A DNA stretch of 64,000 nt from NCBI RefSeq assembly GCF_000214375.1, contig NC_015578.1, forward strand, positions 682,001 through 746,000, read 5' to 3'. Of this stretch, positions 33,477 through 41,647 are shown piece by piece. The stretch's first letter is position 1. Each line of letters begins with the position of its first letter. The translations under genes and the position numbers were made by a program. Origin of the DNA: Treponema primitia ZAS-2 (GTDB lineage Bacteria > Spirochaetota > Spirochaetia > Treponematales > Breznakiellaceae). Under the pieces are notes generated by a model that had not been told where the DNA came from, searched no databases, and was given only the letters and a program-made list of their open reading frames with translations.

Positions 33477-34232
33477 ATGCGGTATCAGCGGGGTAGGCCT
33501 TTACTCAATACATCGCTTCCGTTTCGTATTGCTTCGGTGCTGGTTTTCAGTATCATTTGGCCCCTGGTTCAATTCGTTAATTCCATGCTCTATTCTACCG
33601 CTTGGAAAAACCGGGTAAAGCTGTTCCGCCTTAAACGGGCTATCCTGGTATCCAACCATACCACCCCCCTGGATCCCCTCATGGTATCCGGCATGATTCT
33701 TCCCTACCTTACCTGGCATACCCTTCTGGAAGCGACTGTAGAAGCCCCGGTGGTGGGTACCTTCACACGGCTCTTGGGCGGTATGCCTCTGCCGCCGGGG
33801 GCCCGGGGCTTAAAACAGATTCTGGAGACCTGCGATACCGCTTTCCGGTACCGGAAATTTATCCACTTCTATCCCGAAGGGGAATGTTACCTCTATAACC
33901 AGCAAATCAAAGAATTTAAGCCCGGCGCCTTCCTTATTGCGGCGGAAATGGATCTTCCCGTGGTCCCCCTGGTAACGGTGATGTCCGAAGGGCTTTTTAA
34001 GGCGCCTTCGTTTTGGAGCAGGAAGCGGCCAAAGGAAACCCTGGTGACTCTGGACCCGGTTTACCCTTCACAGTATATCAGGCGGAATGAGGCGGGGGAA
34101 ATTGAAAACGCCTCAGTACGGGAATTTGCCGAAGCGGTAAGGAAGATCATGCAGGGCGAAATTACCCGGCGGGGCGGGAGCTCCGCCTTTTATCGGGGGA
34201 GAATGGAGCGGGTAAAAGGTATCAACGCTTGA
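33477..34232 (+). CDS. 1-acyl-glycerol-3-phosphate acyltransferase-type protein (PlsC family)
   Basis: 251 residues. The HX4D-type motif is NHTTPLDPLM, the substrate-binding PEG is HFYPEGECYL, and PVVPLVTV follows. A hydrophobic N-terminal segment would anchor it. It transfers an acyl group to a glycerolipid or glycolipid. Located 23 bp after the glycosyltransferase and overlapping the MATE gene by 4 bp; the three probably act together on a lipid. Confidence 0.85.
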   Translation: MRYQRGRPLLNTSLPFRIASVLVFSIIWPLVQFVNSMLYSTAWKNRVKLFRLKRAILVSNHTTPLDPLMVSGMILPYLTWHTLLEATVEAPVVGTFTRLLGGMPLPPGARGLKQILETCDTAFRYRKFIHFYPEGECYLYNQQIKEFKPGAFLIAAEMDLPVVPLVTVMSEGLFKAPSFWSRKRPKETLVTLDPVYPSQYIRRNEAGEIENASVREFAEAVRKIMQGEITRRGGSSAFYRGRMERVKGINA

Positions 34233-35587
34233 GCGCTTCAGCACCAAACAAATACAGCCTTACCGAAGGGGGCATCCTGAGCAAGTTGCTTCAGGTGGCC
34301 CTGCCCATCATGGGGACCCAGTTCTTGCAGATGGCCTACAACCTTACAGATATGTTCTGGCTGGGCAGGGTGGGGAGCGACGCCGTGGCTGCCTCCGGGG
34401 CCGCAGGGATGTACATGTGGCTGTCCATGGGCTTTCTGTTGATTGGCAGGATGGGCGCCGAGATTGGGGTGTCCCAGGCCCTGGGGCGGGGTGATAAGAA
34501 AGCCGCCCTGGGCTTCTCCCAAAACGCCATGCTTATGGCGCTATTTTTGGGGCTCCTCTATGGGCTGTGCCTGTTTATTTTTAACCGGGAGCTTGCGGGA
34601 TTCTATAATTTTCGGGAGCCCAATGTCGCCGGGGACGCGGCTGCTTATCTTTCGATTGTCGCCTGGGCAATTCCTGCAACTTTTTTCACTGCCGTAATTA
34701 CCGGGTCCTTTAACGCCTCAGGAAATTCACGGACCCCCTTTATCATAAACGGCATCGGCCTGGCAGCTAATGTGATCCTGGACCCGGTGTTCATTTTTGT
34801 CCTGCGCCTGGAGGTGCGGGGCGCCGCCATTGCAACGGTGATTTCCCAGCTTGTCGTAGCCGCAGGGATGTTCGCAGGTGTCAACTGGCTTAAAGGCCGC
34901 CCCTTTGAGCGGTACCCAATCAAAATACGGATCGAAAAAGAAAAAATAGCGATGATGCTGAAGTGGGCGGTCCCTATCGGTGTGGAAAGTTTGCTTTTCT
35001 GTTTTCTTTCCATGGTCACTTCCCGGATCGAAGCTTCTTTCGGCGCCTTTGCCATGGCGACTGGCAAGGTAGGGTCCCAGATAGAATCCCTGTCCTGGCT
35101 CATCGGGGGCGGCTTTGGATCCGCCCTGATAGCCTTTATCGGCCAGAATTACGGGGCGGGAAAATGGGATCGGATACGGAGGGGGGTGCGGATTTCCGCC
35201 CTGCTCATGACAGCCTGGGGTATCTTTGTAACATTACTGTTGTACTTCGCCGGGGGCTTCCTTTTTTCGCTATTCCTTCCCGACCCTGAGCTGGTACAGT
35301 TTGGGACAAAGTATTTACGTATCCTCGCCTTCTGTCAGTTGGCCATGAACCTTGAAGCGGTATCCGCCGGGGCCTTTAAGGGAACCGGCAGAACCATGGC
35401 GCCATCGGCGGTGAGCATTATCTCAAATCTGATACGGCCCTTTCTTGCGCTGATCCTCTCCCGGACATCCCTGGGCCTCTACGGTGTCTGGGTGGCGGTT
35501 AGTATTACTGCCATTATCCGGGGCGCCTGGATAAGCCTGTGGTATGTTTTCCGGAAAAAAGCGCGGGAACAAAGTACTGGGCAATAA
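34229..35587 (+). CDS. MATE family efflux transporter
   Basis: 452 residues with about 12 transmembrane helices in two halves. MATE signatures: LQVALPIMGTQFLQMAYNLT, DMFWLGRVGSDAVAASGAA, and in the second half GFGSALIAFIGQNYGAG. These antiporters export cationic drugs or metabolites, or lipid-linked products, using Na+ or H+. The TTG start (34229) overlaps the acyltransferase stop and has AAAGGT upstream. Confidence 0.88.
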   Translation: MSASAPNKYSLTEGGILSKLLQVALPIMGTQFLQMAYNLTDMFWLGRVGSDAVAASGAAGMYMWLSMGFLLIGRMGAEIGVSQALGRGDKKAALGFSQNAMLMALFLGLLYGLCLFIFNRELAGFYNFREPNVAGDAAAYLSIVAWAIPATFFTAVITGSFNASGNSRTPFIINGIGLAANVILDPVFIFVLRLEVRGAAIATVISQLVVAAGMFAGVNWLKGRPFERYPIKIRIEKEKIAMMLKWAVPIGVESLLFCFLSMVTSRIEASFGAFAMATGKVGSQIESLSWLIGGGFGSALIAFIGQNYGAGKWDRIRRGVRISALLMTAWGIFVTLLLYFAGGFLFSLFLPDPELVQFGTKYLRILAFCQLAMNLEAVSAGAFKGTGRTMAPSAVSIISNLIRPFLALILSRTSLGLYGVWVAVSITAIIRGAWISLWYVFRKKAREQSTGQ

Positions 35588-35594
35588 GCGGGCC

Positions 35595-37424
35595 TTACAT
35601 GGCTTCCAGAAAGGGTATCCCGATGAGCTCAAGGGCATCCCGCAGCACCCGCAGCACCCCCCGGCTCAATGCCAGCCGCCCGGCGGCCAGATCCGGGGTG
35701 GCGGCGTTGAGGATGGGGCAGTCGTGGTAGAAGCGGCTGAAGCCCTTGGATAGCTCGTAGAGGTAGGCCGCCAGAATCGCCGGGTCCATTCGGGCCGCCG
35801 CTTCGGCTACTGCCTGGGGATAGGCGGAGAGGGCCTTGATCAGCTCCCACTCAGCATCGGTGCTGAGCAGTTCCGGCTTGACGGTGCCGCCGGCATTACC
35901 ATCGGTCTTGCCCGCAGCAGTACTGTTGTCCGCCGCGCGTTCCCTGTCTTTGCGGAGCATTGAGGAGATGCGGGCGCCCATGTACTGGAGGTAGGGGCCG
36001 GTGTTGCCGTTAAAGGACAGGGATTCCTTGGGGTCAAAGAGCATATCCTTGGCGGGGGTTACCTGGAGCAGGTAGTAGTGGAGGGCGCCCAGGGCGATTT
36101 TTTCCGCCACTTCGGCGGAATTGCCCACCGCCTCTTCCCGGTCTTTGCTGCGGATTTCTTCCAGGGCCAGGTCCCGGAGGCTATCGATGAGGTCGTCGGC
36201 GTCTACCACGGTACCTTCGCGGCTCTTCATCTTTCCTTCCGGGAGGTTTACCATGCCGTAGGAAAGGTGGTAGAGGTTCTCCGCCCACTGGTAGCCCATT
36301 TTTTTCAGGATTGCGAAGAGGACCTGAAAGTGATACTGCTGCTCGGACCCTACCACGTAGATCAGCCGGTTAAAGGGCCAGTCGTTGTGCCGGAAAATGG
36401 CGGTGCCGAAGTCCTGGGTGATGTAGATTGAGGTGCCGTCCTTGCGGAGGAGTATTTTTTTGTCCAGTTTTTCTGCGCTCAGGTCTACTGCAACTGCGCC
36501 GTCAGGCTCCTTGTAAAAAATACCTTTCTCAAGGCCTTTGTAAACTTCATCTTTGCCCAGGAGATAGGTCTGGCTTTCGTAGTAATACTGGTCAAAGGAA
36601 ACGCCGGTGCGTTCATAAGTGGCCTTCATGCCCTCCACGGTCCAGCGGTTCATGGTTTTCCAGAGTTCCACCGTTTCCGGGTCCCCGGCTTCCCATTGGC
36701 GGAGCAGTTCCTGGGCCCGGCCCTCGGCGCCTTTGTCCTCCTGGGACATCTGATGGTATTTCACGTACCAGTTCCCCACAAAGTGATCGCTTTTGATACC
36801 CTCGGACTCCGGTGTCTTGCCTTGGCCGTGTTCTTTATAGGCAAGCATGGATTTGCAGATGTGGATGCCCCGATCGTTGATGATGCAGACCTTGCGGACC
36901 TCGGCCCCGCAGGCGGCGAGGATCCGGGAGACGCTTTCACCCAGGATGTCGTTCCGGAGGTGGCCCAGGTGAAGGGGCTTGTTGGTGTTGGGGCTGGAAA
37001 ACTCCACCATGATGCGGGAACCGGTCAGAGAGCCCGGGCGGCCCACCGGGGATCTTTCATCCGCAAGCTCCGACAGGACCGCTGCGGTAACCGAGGCGCG
37101 GTCCAGCCGCACGTTCACATAGGGGCCCTCGGCGGCGAAGGTCCCGGCGGCGAAGGTCCCGGCGGCGCTGACAGTATTGCTGTTGGAATCGCTATCCTCC
37201 CCGGCTAATACGGCGCAGACCAATTGGGCTATCTGGGGCGGGCCTTTGCGCAGTATTTTTGCGTAGCTGAACATGGGGAAACCCAGGTCCCCCAGTTCCG
37301 GTTTTGGGGGTATCTCGGCGATCACCTGGGCAGGATCAATGTGAAGCTCTGCTCCGGCTTCTTTCGCTATTTTTTCCACAGCCCGGGCTATCCGAGCTTT
37401 CCATGCGTCTCTTGCCTTATCCAT
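35595..37424 (-). CDS. argS: Arginyl-tRNA synthetase
   Basis: 609 residues from ATG 37424 (GAGGG 6 nt upstream); an in-frame extension to 37523 exists but is not family-like. Class I synthetase: the N-terminal tRNA-binding Add1 domain, HIGH as NKPLHLGHLRNDILGES, the KMSKS region as GKMKSREGTVVD and a C-terminal helical anticodon-binding domain ending FSRFYHDCPIL. A lineage-specific insert near residue 95 contains an exact 15-bp duplication read as AAGTFAAGTFAA. Confidence 0.96.
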   Translation of the reverse strand: MDKARDAWKARIARAVEKIAKEAGAELHIDPAQVIAEIPPKPELGDLGFPMFSYAKILRKGPPQIAQLVCAVLAGEDSDSNSNTVSAAGTFAAGTFAAEGPYVNVRLDRASVTAAVLSELADERSPVGRPGSLTGSRIMVEFSSPNTNKPLHLGHLRNDILGESVSRILAACGAEVRKVCIINDRGIHICKSMLAYKEHGQGKTPESEGIKSDHFVGNWYVKYHQMSQEDKGAEGRAQELLRQWEAGDPETVELWKTMNRWTVEGMKATYERTGVSFDQYYYESQTYLLGKDEVYKGLEKGIFYKEPDGAVAVDLSAEKLDKKILLRKDGTSIYITQDFGTAIFRHNDWPFNRLIYVVGSEQQYHFQVLFAILKKMGYQWAENLYHLSYGMVNLPEGKMKSREGTVVDADDLIDSLRDLALEEIRSKDREEAVGNSAEVAEKIALGALHYYLLQVTPAKDMLFDPKESLSFNGNTGPYLQYMGARISSMLRKDRERAADNSTAAGKTDGNAGGTVKPELLSTDAEWELIKALSAYPQAVAEAAARMDPAILAAYLYELSKGFSRFYHDCPILNAATPDLAAGRLALSRGVLRVLRDALELIGIPFLEAM

Positions 37425-37435
37425 AGTTTCCCTCT

Positions 37436-38206
37436 TTAAAAAAATCCCATCACCCCGGACATCCGGGTATAGGCGTTTCCTTCCCGGCGGAAGGAGCCCA
37501 GCCGTTGGTCCGTAAAGGTGCAATTTTCACAGTAAGCAATGTTCCGTACCCCCGCGTTTGCCAGGAGCCGGGCATTGGCGGCCTGGAGGTCCAGGCTCGG
37601 CTTGTCCCCATTCCGCAGCACCACCGGCCCCAGGGGATAGTCCCCATCCGGCCCGCCGAATTCCGCCTCAAATGCTGCGGCCCGCTCTTCGTCCACCTGG
37701 TAACAGCAGGAGCGAATGCAGGGACCCAGCAGGGCCGCCACGTCTTCGGGCCGGGTCCACCAGCGCTCGGTCATCAGGGACAGGGCGGAAAGGGCTATCC
37801 CCGTACCCTTCCAGCCCGAATGGACCAGGGCAAAGGCGCCGGTCCCGGTATCGTACAGATACACCGGGAGGCAGTCCGCCACGGTCACCGAAAGGGCGAT
37901 TTCCCGATCACGGCTTACCATGCCGTCCGCCTCGGGAAAGCCGGCGCTGCGCCGGTCCGCCACGATGACATCCCGTGAGTGGACCTGGGTGCAGCTTTTG
38001 ACTTTTTCCGGGTCCAGGCCCAGGGCCGAAAAGAAACGGTCCCGGTTGGGGTTGCCTTCTTCCGAATATACCATATCTCCGGCGGAACGGGAAGAAAGGG
38101 CGCAGCTGATTTCCCCCAATTCTTCGCCCTCCATCATCAGGGGGAACCGGGCTTGGTTAGGGCTGGTATCGAAATTTAATGTGAAGGGGTACAGTTTTGC
38201 TGTCAT
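37436..38206 (-). CDS. pgeF: Peptidoglycan editing factor / laccase-domain protein (YfiH family)
   Basis: 256 residues. Metal ligands and signature: SCTQVHSRDVIV, VTVADCLPVYLYD, LVHSGWKGTGIALS, LLGPCIRSCCYQV. The His/Cys/His zinc site is intact. Members act as purine nucleoside phosphorylase/adenosine deaminase and, in E. coli, remove wrong amino acids from peptidoglycan precursors. Overlaps the DUF5312-like gene by 4 bp and precedes argS by 11 bp. Confidence 0.9.
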   Translation of the reverse strand: MTAKLYPFTLNFDTSPNQARFPLMMEGEELGEISCALSSRSAGDMVYSEEGNPNRDRFFSALGLDPEKVKSCTQVHSRDVIVADRRSAGFPEADGMVSRDREIALSVTVADCLPVYLYDTGTGAFALVHSGWKGTGIALSALSLMTERWWTRPEDVAALLGPCIRSCCYQVDEERAAAFEAEFGGPDGDYPLGPVVLRNGDKPSLDLQAANARLLANAGVRNIAYCENCTFTDQRLGSFRREGNAYTRMSGVMGFF

Positions 38207-39933
38207 CTTCCTGCCTCCAGGGTATCAATTTTGGCCATAAATGCAAGGGTTTCGTTCAGTCTATTAATGGTGGCGCTGATGCCGTTAGTAAAGGTGTCGG
38301 TTTTTCCGGACATTTCCGCCAGATTGGTCAGGGTGTCGAATTTGCCGTCCGGGGATTTGGTCAGCAAGCCCTTGAGGACCTTTTTCATGAGGGTCATGGC
38401 ACTCCGCATCCGGTCGATAATCCGCTTCGCTTCGTCAGAAGCTTCGTCCACCGCGAGCTGGACCTTGTGCCGCTTGGCCGTAAGAGAGGACACCTCAAGC
38501 TTTGCCTGGGTGTAGCGTTTCCCCAGCTCCCCGGCATTGGAGATGTCCCCCTCGAAGAGGCGGATCGCATCGCCCAGGTTGAATATTTCGTTGTAGCTTT
38601 CGGTGAATTCGGCGAGGTTTTCCTTTTTGAAGAATTCCCCGTCGATCAGGATGGGCCGGAGAACCAGGTTCAGTTCCTTCATAAATATTGTTGAATAAAA
38701 GGTCGCCAGGAAGGAAAGGCAGAAGGCCCCCTTGAGGGGAATCCCCACGGGGTTGAGAACCGATTCAGCCCCGGCGAGGGTTTTCATCTTTGCGCCGCTA
38801 AAAAAAGCGGTGAGGGCATCCAGCAGTTCCTGACTGCGGTGATTGCGGGTATAATCGGTAATGCGTTTTTCTACGGTCTGTTTCCAGTACTCCTTGTACA
38901 GGCTGAACCAGTCTTCGCCGCCGCTCAGGGCCATGGGAAGAAGGCTCATGTCCCGTTCCGCGCAGCGGAGTATTTTGGTGAGGGGCACCGTTTTATTGAA
39001 GTGGCGTATATTCAATAAAGCTTTTTCAGCCTGGGAGAGGAGGGCCTTCATCTCTTCCTCCATATTGAAGTCCGGGGCTTCCGCGCGATCCTGGAGGATA
39101 AAAATGAAGAGGGACTCCAGCAGGGTCATGGGGGGAGTCTCTTTCAGGGAAAAGAGAATGTTGTTCAGACTCCGGAGGTAATTGTTCACCAGATGGGCGG
39201 AACAGACCTTGCCCAGTTTGGCAGGCTGGTGGGCAAAGGACCCCAGGAGCCGGTCAAAGAGGAAGGAGGACAGCTCCCTGAGGAAGCTCAAGGTCCGGGC
39301 ATTGTAGTACATCACCGTCCGCCGATCATCCCCGATAGTGGCGATACAAGATTCCATGGCCTCCACCCCCAATTGCCGCAGGGCCGATTCGTTTAAGCCC
39401 GTGTGCTGCTCCGCGATTTTTTTGGGATCCGTTTCCTCCAGCAGCCGGCGGTGGATATCATCCATTTCCAGTGAGGCCAGGAATACATAAAAGGCCCCCT
39501 TATCCCGGTTCACGCTCATATCCAGGGCATCATAGAAAAACCGGGCGCTTTCCTTGAGCTTGCTCAGTTCCTGGTGAAAATTCGGAAGCAGCTGGTCATG
39601 TTCAAAATCGTAGAGCCCCGGGGACTGTTCCTCAATACTCCGCCCCAACTGGGCGACCTGCCGGTCTATGAATACCTGGCGGGAGCTTTTCCCCGTGAAA
39701 AGCCCAATGATCCACAGGACAAGTCGGGTAAGCCAGGATGCTGCCTCGTACTCCTTTGCAAGCCCCTGACCCGGGGCTTGGGGTACCTCGTCCCCAGCCT
39801 TCGGGCTCTCCTCGTCATCATACATTGGCTGATTGGATATCCCTGAGTGTGCGCCGAGTTTTTCCAGGAGGCTTTTCCGGTCATCCATGGAAAGTTCTGA
39901 GGCAAGGCGGTTAAAAACTTCGGGGTCTTCCAT
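38203..39933 (-). CDS. Spirochaete-specific protein, DUF5312-like
   Basis: 576 residues, mostly helical, with one hydrophobic segment (WLTRLVLWIIGLFTG) at about residue 65-80. By memory the pattern matches the spirochaete-restricted DUF5312 family; I cannot confirm it here. Residues 20-55 are acidic and disordered. The rest is a long helical body with no catalytic motif that I recognise. Four-bp overlap with pgeF suggests an operon. Location may be the inner membrane with a large soluble domain. Confidence 0.7.
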   Translation of the reverse strand: MEDPEVFNRLASELSMDDRKSLLEKLGAHSGISNQPMYDDEESPKAGDEVPQAPGQGLAKEYEAASWLTRLVLWIIGLFTGKSSRQVFIDRQVAQLGRSIEEQSPGLYDFEHDQLLPNFHQELSKLKESARFFYDALDMSVNRDKGAFYVFLASLEMDDIHRRLLEETDPKKIAEQHTGLNESALRQLGVEAMESCIATIGDDRRTVMYYNARTLSFLRELSSFLFDRLLGSFAHQPAKLGKVCSAHLVNNYLRSLNNILFSLKETPPMTLLESLFIFILQDRAEAPDFNMEEEMKALLSQAEKALLNIRHFNKTVPLTKILRCAERDMSLLPMALSGGEDWFSLYKEYWKQTVEKRITDYTRNHRSQELLDALTAFFSGAKMKTLAGAESVLNPVGIPLKGAFCLSFLATFYSTIFMKELNLVLRPILIDGEFFKKENLAEFTESYNEIFNLGDAIRLFEGDISNAGELGKRYTQAKLEVSSLTAKRHKVQLAVDEASDEAKRIIDRMRSAMTLMKKVLKGLLTKSPDGKFDTLTNLAEMSGKTDTFTNGISATINRLNETLAFMAKIDTLEAGR

Positions 39934-39994
39934 CTATATAACTATATGGTGTACCGGGGGATCGGTCAACGAGAGGGGGGGAAGCTGGGAAAGC

Positions 39995-40282
39995 TTCCAG
40001 CCCGCGGTTTGACCCTGACGGGGCCATCCATGGCCCCTTTTCTTCCCTTCGGTCAGCGGGTCAAACCGAGTTCGATTCTCCTAGGGAAATTTTTTTTATG
40101 TAATACTTTTTTCTAGCCCCTAGGAGAATCGAAGCTTCCAGTCGGCAACATCCTGTTGCCTCCTTCCAGCCCGCGGTTTGACCCTGGCGGGGCCATCCAT
40201 GGCCCCTTTTCTTCCCTTCGGTCAGCGGGTCAAACCGAGTTCGATTCTCCTAGGGAAATTTTTTTTATGTAATACTTTTTTC
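39995..40282 (-). repeat. tRNA-Glu tail-repeat array, two units
   Basis: The period is exactly 169 bp; the proximal unit (40114-40282) and the second (from about 39995) are nearly identical. Listed in the plus orientation: GAGTTCGATTCTCCTAGG (40068-40085, 40237-40254), the antisense T-arm; stem GGTTTGACCC / GGGTCAAACC (40006-40015 with 40058-40067); hairpin GGGGCC-ATCCAT-GGCCCC (40020-40037, 40189-40206); in the proximal unit, hairpin GGCAAC-ATCCT-GTTGCC (40144-40160) in a 35-nt module (40135-40169); and a sense copy of the tRNA 3' end (40114-40132). The distal unit has a different hairpin where the 35-nt module would be. Confidence 0.85.
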
Positions 40283-40354
40283 TAGCCCCTAGGAGAATCG
40301 AACTCCTGTTTAAAGATTGAGAATCTTTTGTCCTAACCGTTAGACGAAGGGGCC
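40283..40354 (-). tRNA. tRNA-Glu (CTC)
   Basis: Acceptor GGCCCCT with AGGGGCT (first pair G-U), discriminator A. The anticodon arm is AAAGA-TTCTCAA-TCTTT, anticodon CTC. The T-arm is AGGAG-TTCGATT-CTCCT. The 3' end continues into the tail-repeat array. Confidence 0.9.
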
Positions 40355-40406
40355 GGAGCGTAAAACGCTATCTTGTCTTTATTTATCATATTTGCCACCT
40401 CTTGGT

Positions 40407-40511
40407 CTACCCCTTTCTCAGGGGCTTCCACCGGAATCCTCCTAACACATCCTCAAATTTGGGGTTGCGGTCTACGGCCTTCGTGTAATATTTTTTAGAA
40501 AGATCATTCAC
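40407..40511 (-). CDS. Possible 34-residue protein downstream of the Panacea pair
   Basis: GTG start within the last codons of the preceding toxin gene, with AAGG just upstream. The sequence MNDLSKKYYTKAVDRNPKFE ends DVLGGFRWKPLRKG and looks like natural coding sequence. It may be an independent small gene, or the displaced C-terminus of the toxin gene after a frameshift. I do not recognise it. Confidence 0.3.
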   Translation of the reverse strand: MNDLSKKYYTKAVDRNPKFEDVLGGFRWKPLRKG

Positions 40512-40917
40512 CGCCTTGAAGGAAAAACTTAAAGAAATACCTTAATTCTTCAGGCAGATGGGGAGAATCCTCCGCGCCCCGTTGCATTTCTTGAATGATC
40601 CTCGGGTTCATGTCCTCTTTCCTGATGAGCAGCCCCTTTTGGATACCGACAAGTATTTCAACTGCGCTCATCTGACGGGCGTTCTTGTACCGGACATACG
40701 ATTTATGTTTGAGAAAAGGGTGGCTTCCCGCTTTGAGAATGCAGCTATCGTCCTGTCCCGGAATGGGGTTTCCATTGGTATCTTCCCGGTAGCTTGTTAT
40801 CGGAACGACCAGATAGTTCATATCTTCGGTTGGCTCGGTGATGATGACATTCAGGTGTCTGGTAAGGCCTTTTGATGTTGGTTCTTCTTCGCTAAGGAAT
40901 GACTGGCCCTTTGCCAT
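40504..40917 (-). CDS. Putative toxin of a Panacea-type toxin-antitoxin pair
   Basis: 137 residues, rich in charged and aromatic residues (HLNVIITEPTEDMNYLVVPI; HKSYVRYKNARQM). The beta-rich pattern with a central SYVRYKNAR suggests a PemK/MazF-like or related small RNase fold, though no catalytic motif is certain. Its ATG shares a base with the stop of the upstream Panacea gene. In described PanAT systems the Panacea protein neutralises diverse toxins encoded next to it; I infer the same relationship here. Confidence 0.6.
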   Translation of the reverse strand: MAKGQSFLSEEEPTSKGLTRHLNVIITEPTEDMNYLVVPITSYREDTNGNPIPGQDDSCILKAGSHPFLKHKSYVRYKNARQMSAVEILVGIQKGLLIRKEDMNPRIIQEMQRGAEDSPHLPEELRYFFKFFLQGGE

Positions 40918-41480
40918 TATTTCTCTGTAACAAGGGAGGCAAAGATACTATCTTCCTCTTCAAACACCTTATTTTCTTCCAGAATCCATTCAATTTGTTC
41001 CGGGGTACGGCCCAGGGCGCTGAGAATATCCTCAAGGCTGATAGGCTCCGAAGTGTCGCCAGGGTTGTGCCATTCAGGGCAGTGTGCATGTGCATATTCA
41101 ATTAATTCCCCGTACCGGCTCTGGTGGAATTGCCCGTCAATCTTATCGAGGATTTCTTTTTCAGCTCTTGAGAGCTTTCCTTCGGGATATTGATCAAAAT
41201 TTGCGAGTAGTTCATTTCCATCGGTGGAAAACCGGGAATCCCAATACTCCTGATTTTTAGCGCCCCAGCTTTTTCCTTTGATAAGCTCATAGAGTTTACG
41301 CAATACGGGGCCATTTTTCATGCTTACATAGGTATCCCCGGTGATAGAGGAATTAGTTTCGTGTATAGATGCCCGATCCGCCAGATACAACTCTTTTATG
41401 AGCTTGGTATAATTGAGCCGTCTATTATCGTATTTTTTTAGAAGGTATCCTGTCGCCTGGACAAGCCTCTCGATATTCAT
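40917..41480 (-). CDS. Panacea-domain (SocA/DUF4065-like) antitoxin
   Basis: 187 residues. The N-terminal half (ATGYLLKKYDNRRLNYTKLI, then ELYLADRASIHETNSSITGD and MKNGPVLRKLYELIKG) is characteristic of the Panacea/SocA/GepA domain. The rest is acidic. Panacea domains act as versatile antitoxins that pair with unrelated toxins. AAGGGAT precedes the ATG. Antitoxin first, toxin second, one-base overlap. The pair sits between the tRNA-Glu and tRNA-Gln arrays. Confidence 0.8.
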   Translation of the reverse strand: MNIERLVQATGYLLKKYDNRRLNYTKLIKELYLADRASIHETNSSITGDTYVSMKNGPVLRKLYELIKGKSWGAKNQEYWDSRFSTDGNELLANFDQYPEGKLSRAEKEILDKIDGQFHQSRYGELIEYAHAHCPEWHNPGDTSEPISLEDILSALGRTPEQIEWILEENKVFEEEDSIFASLVTEK

Positions 41481-41647
41481 GGCATCCCTTAATTTACCGC
41501 CAGCTCAAAGCTGGCAATCAGCCATTTTAGGCGGCCTAAAACCACCCCATGATACAAAACTCTTTAAGTAACACACCTTACTTAAAATATATCACATTTT
41601 ACCACAATTTGGGGAAAGATCAAGCGCAAAAAACCCGCTTTGTAAAA
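41481..41647. other. Intergenic region upstream of the Panacea gene
   Basis: About 165 bp of AT-rich DNA without a gene. It includes a GCTGGCAA/TTAGGCGGC stretch near 41509-41535 and would hold the promoter for the Panacea operon. Confidence 0.4.

Noticed and set aside
35595-37523. Longer argS start at 37523
   Set aside because: The extra 33 residues do not resemble the family N-terminus and overlap the end of pgeF.
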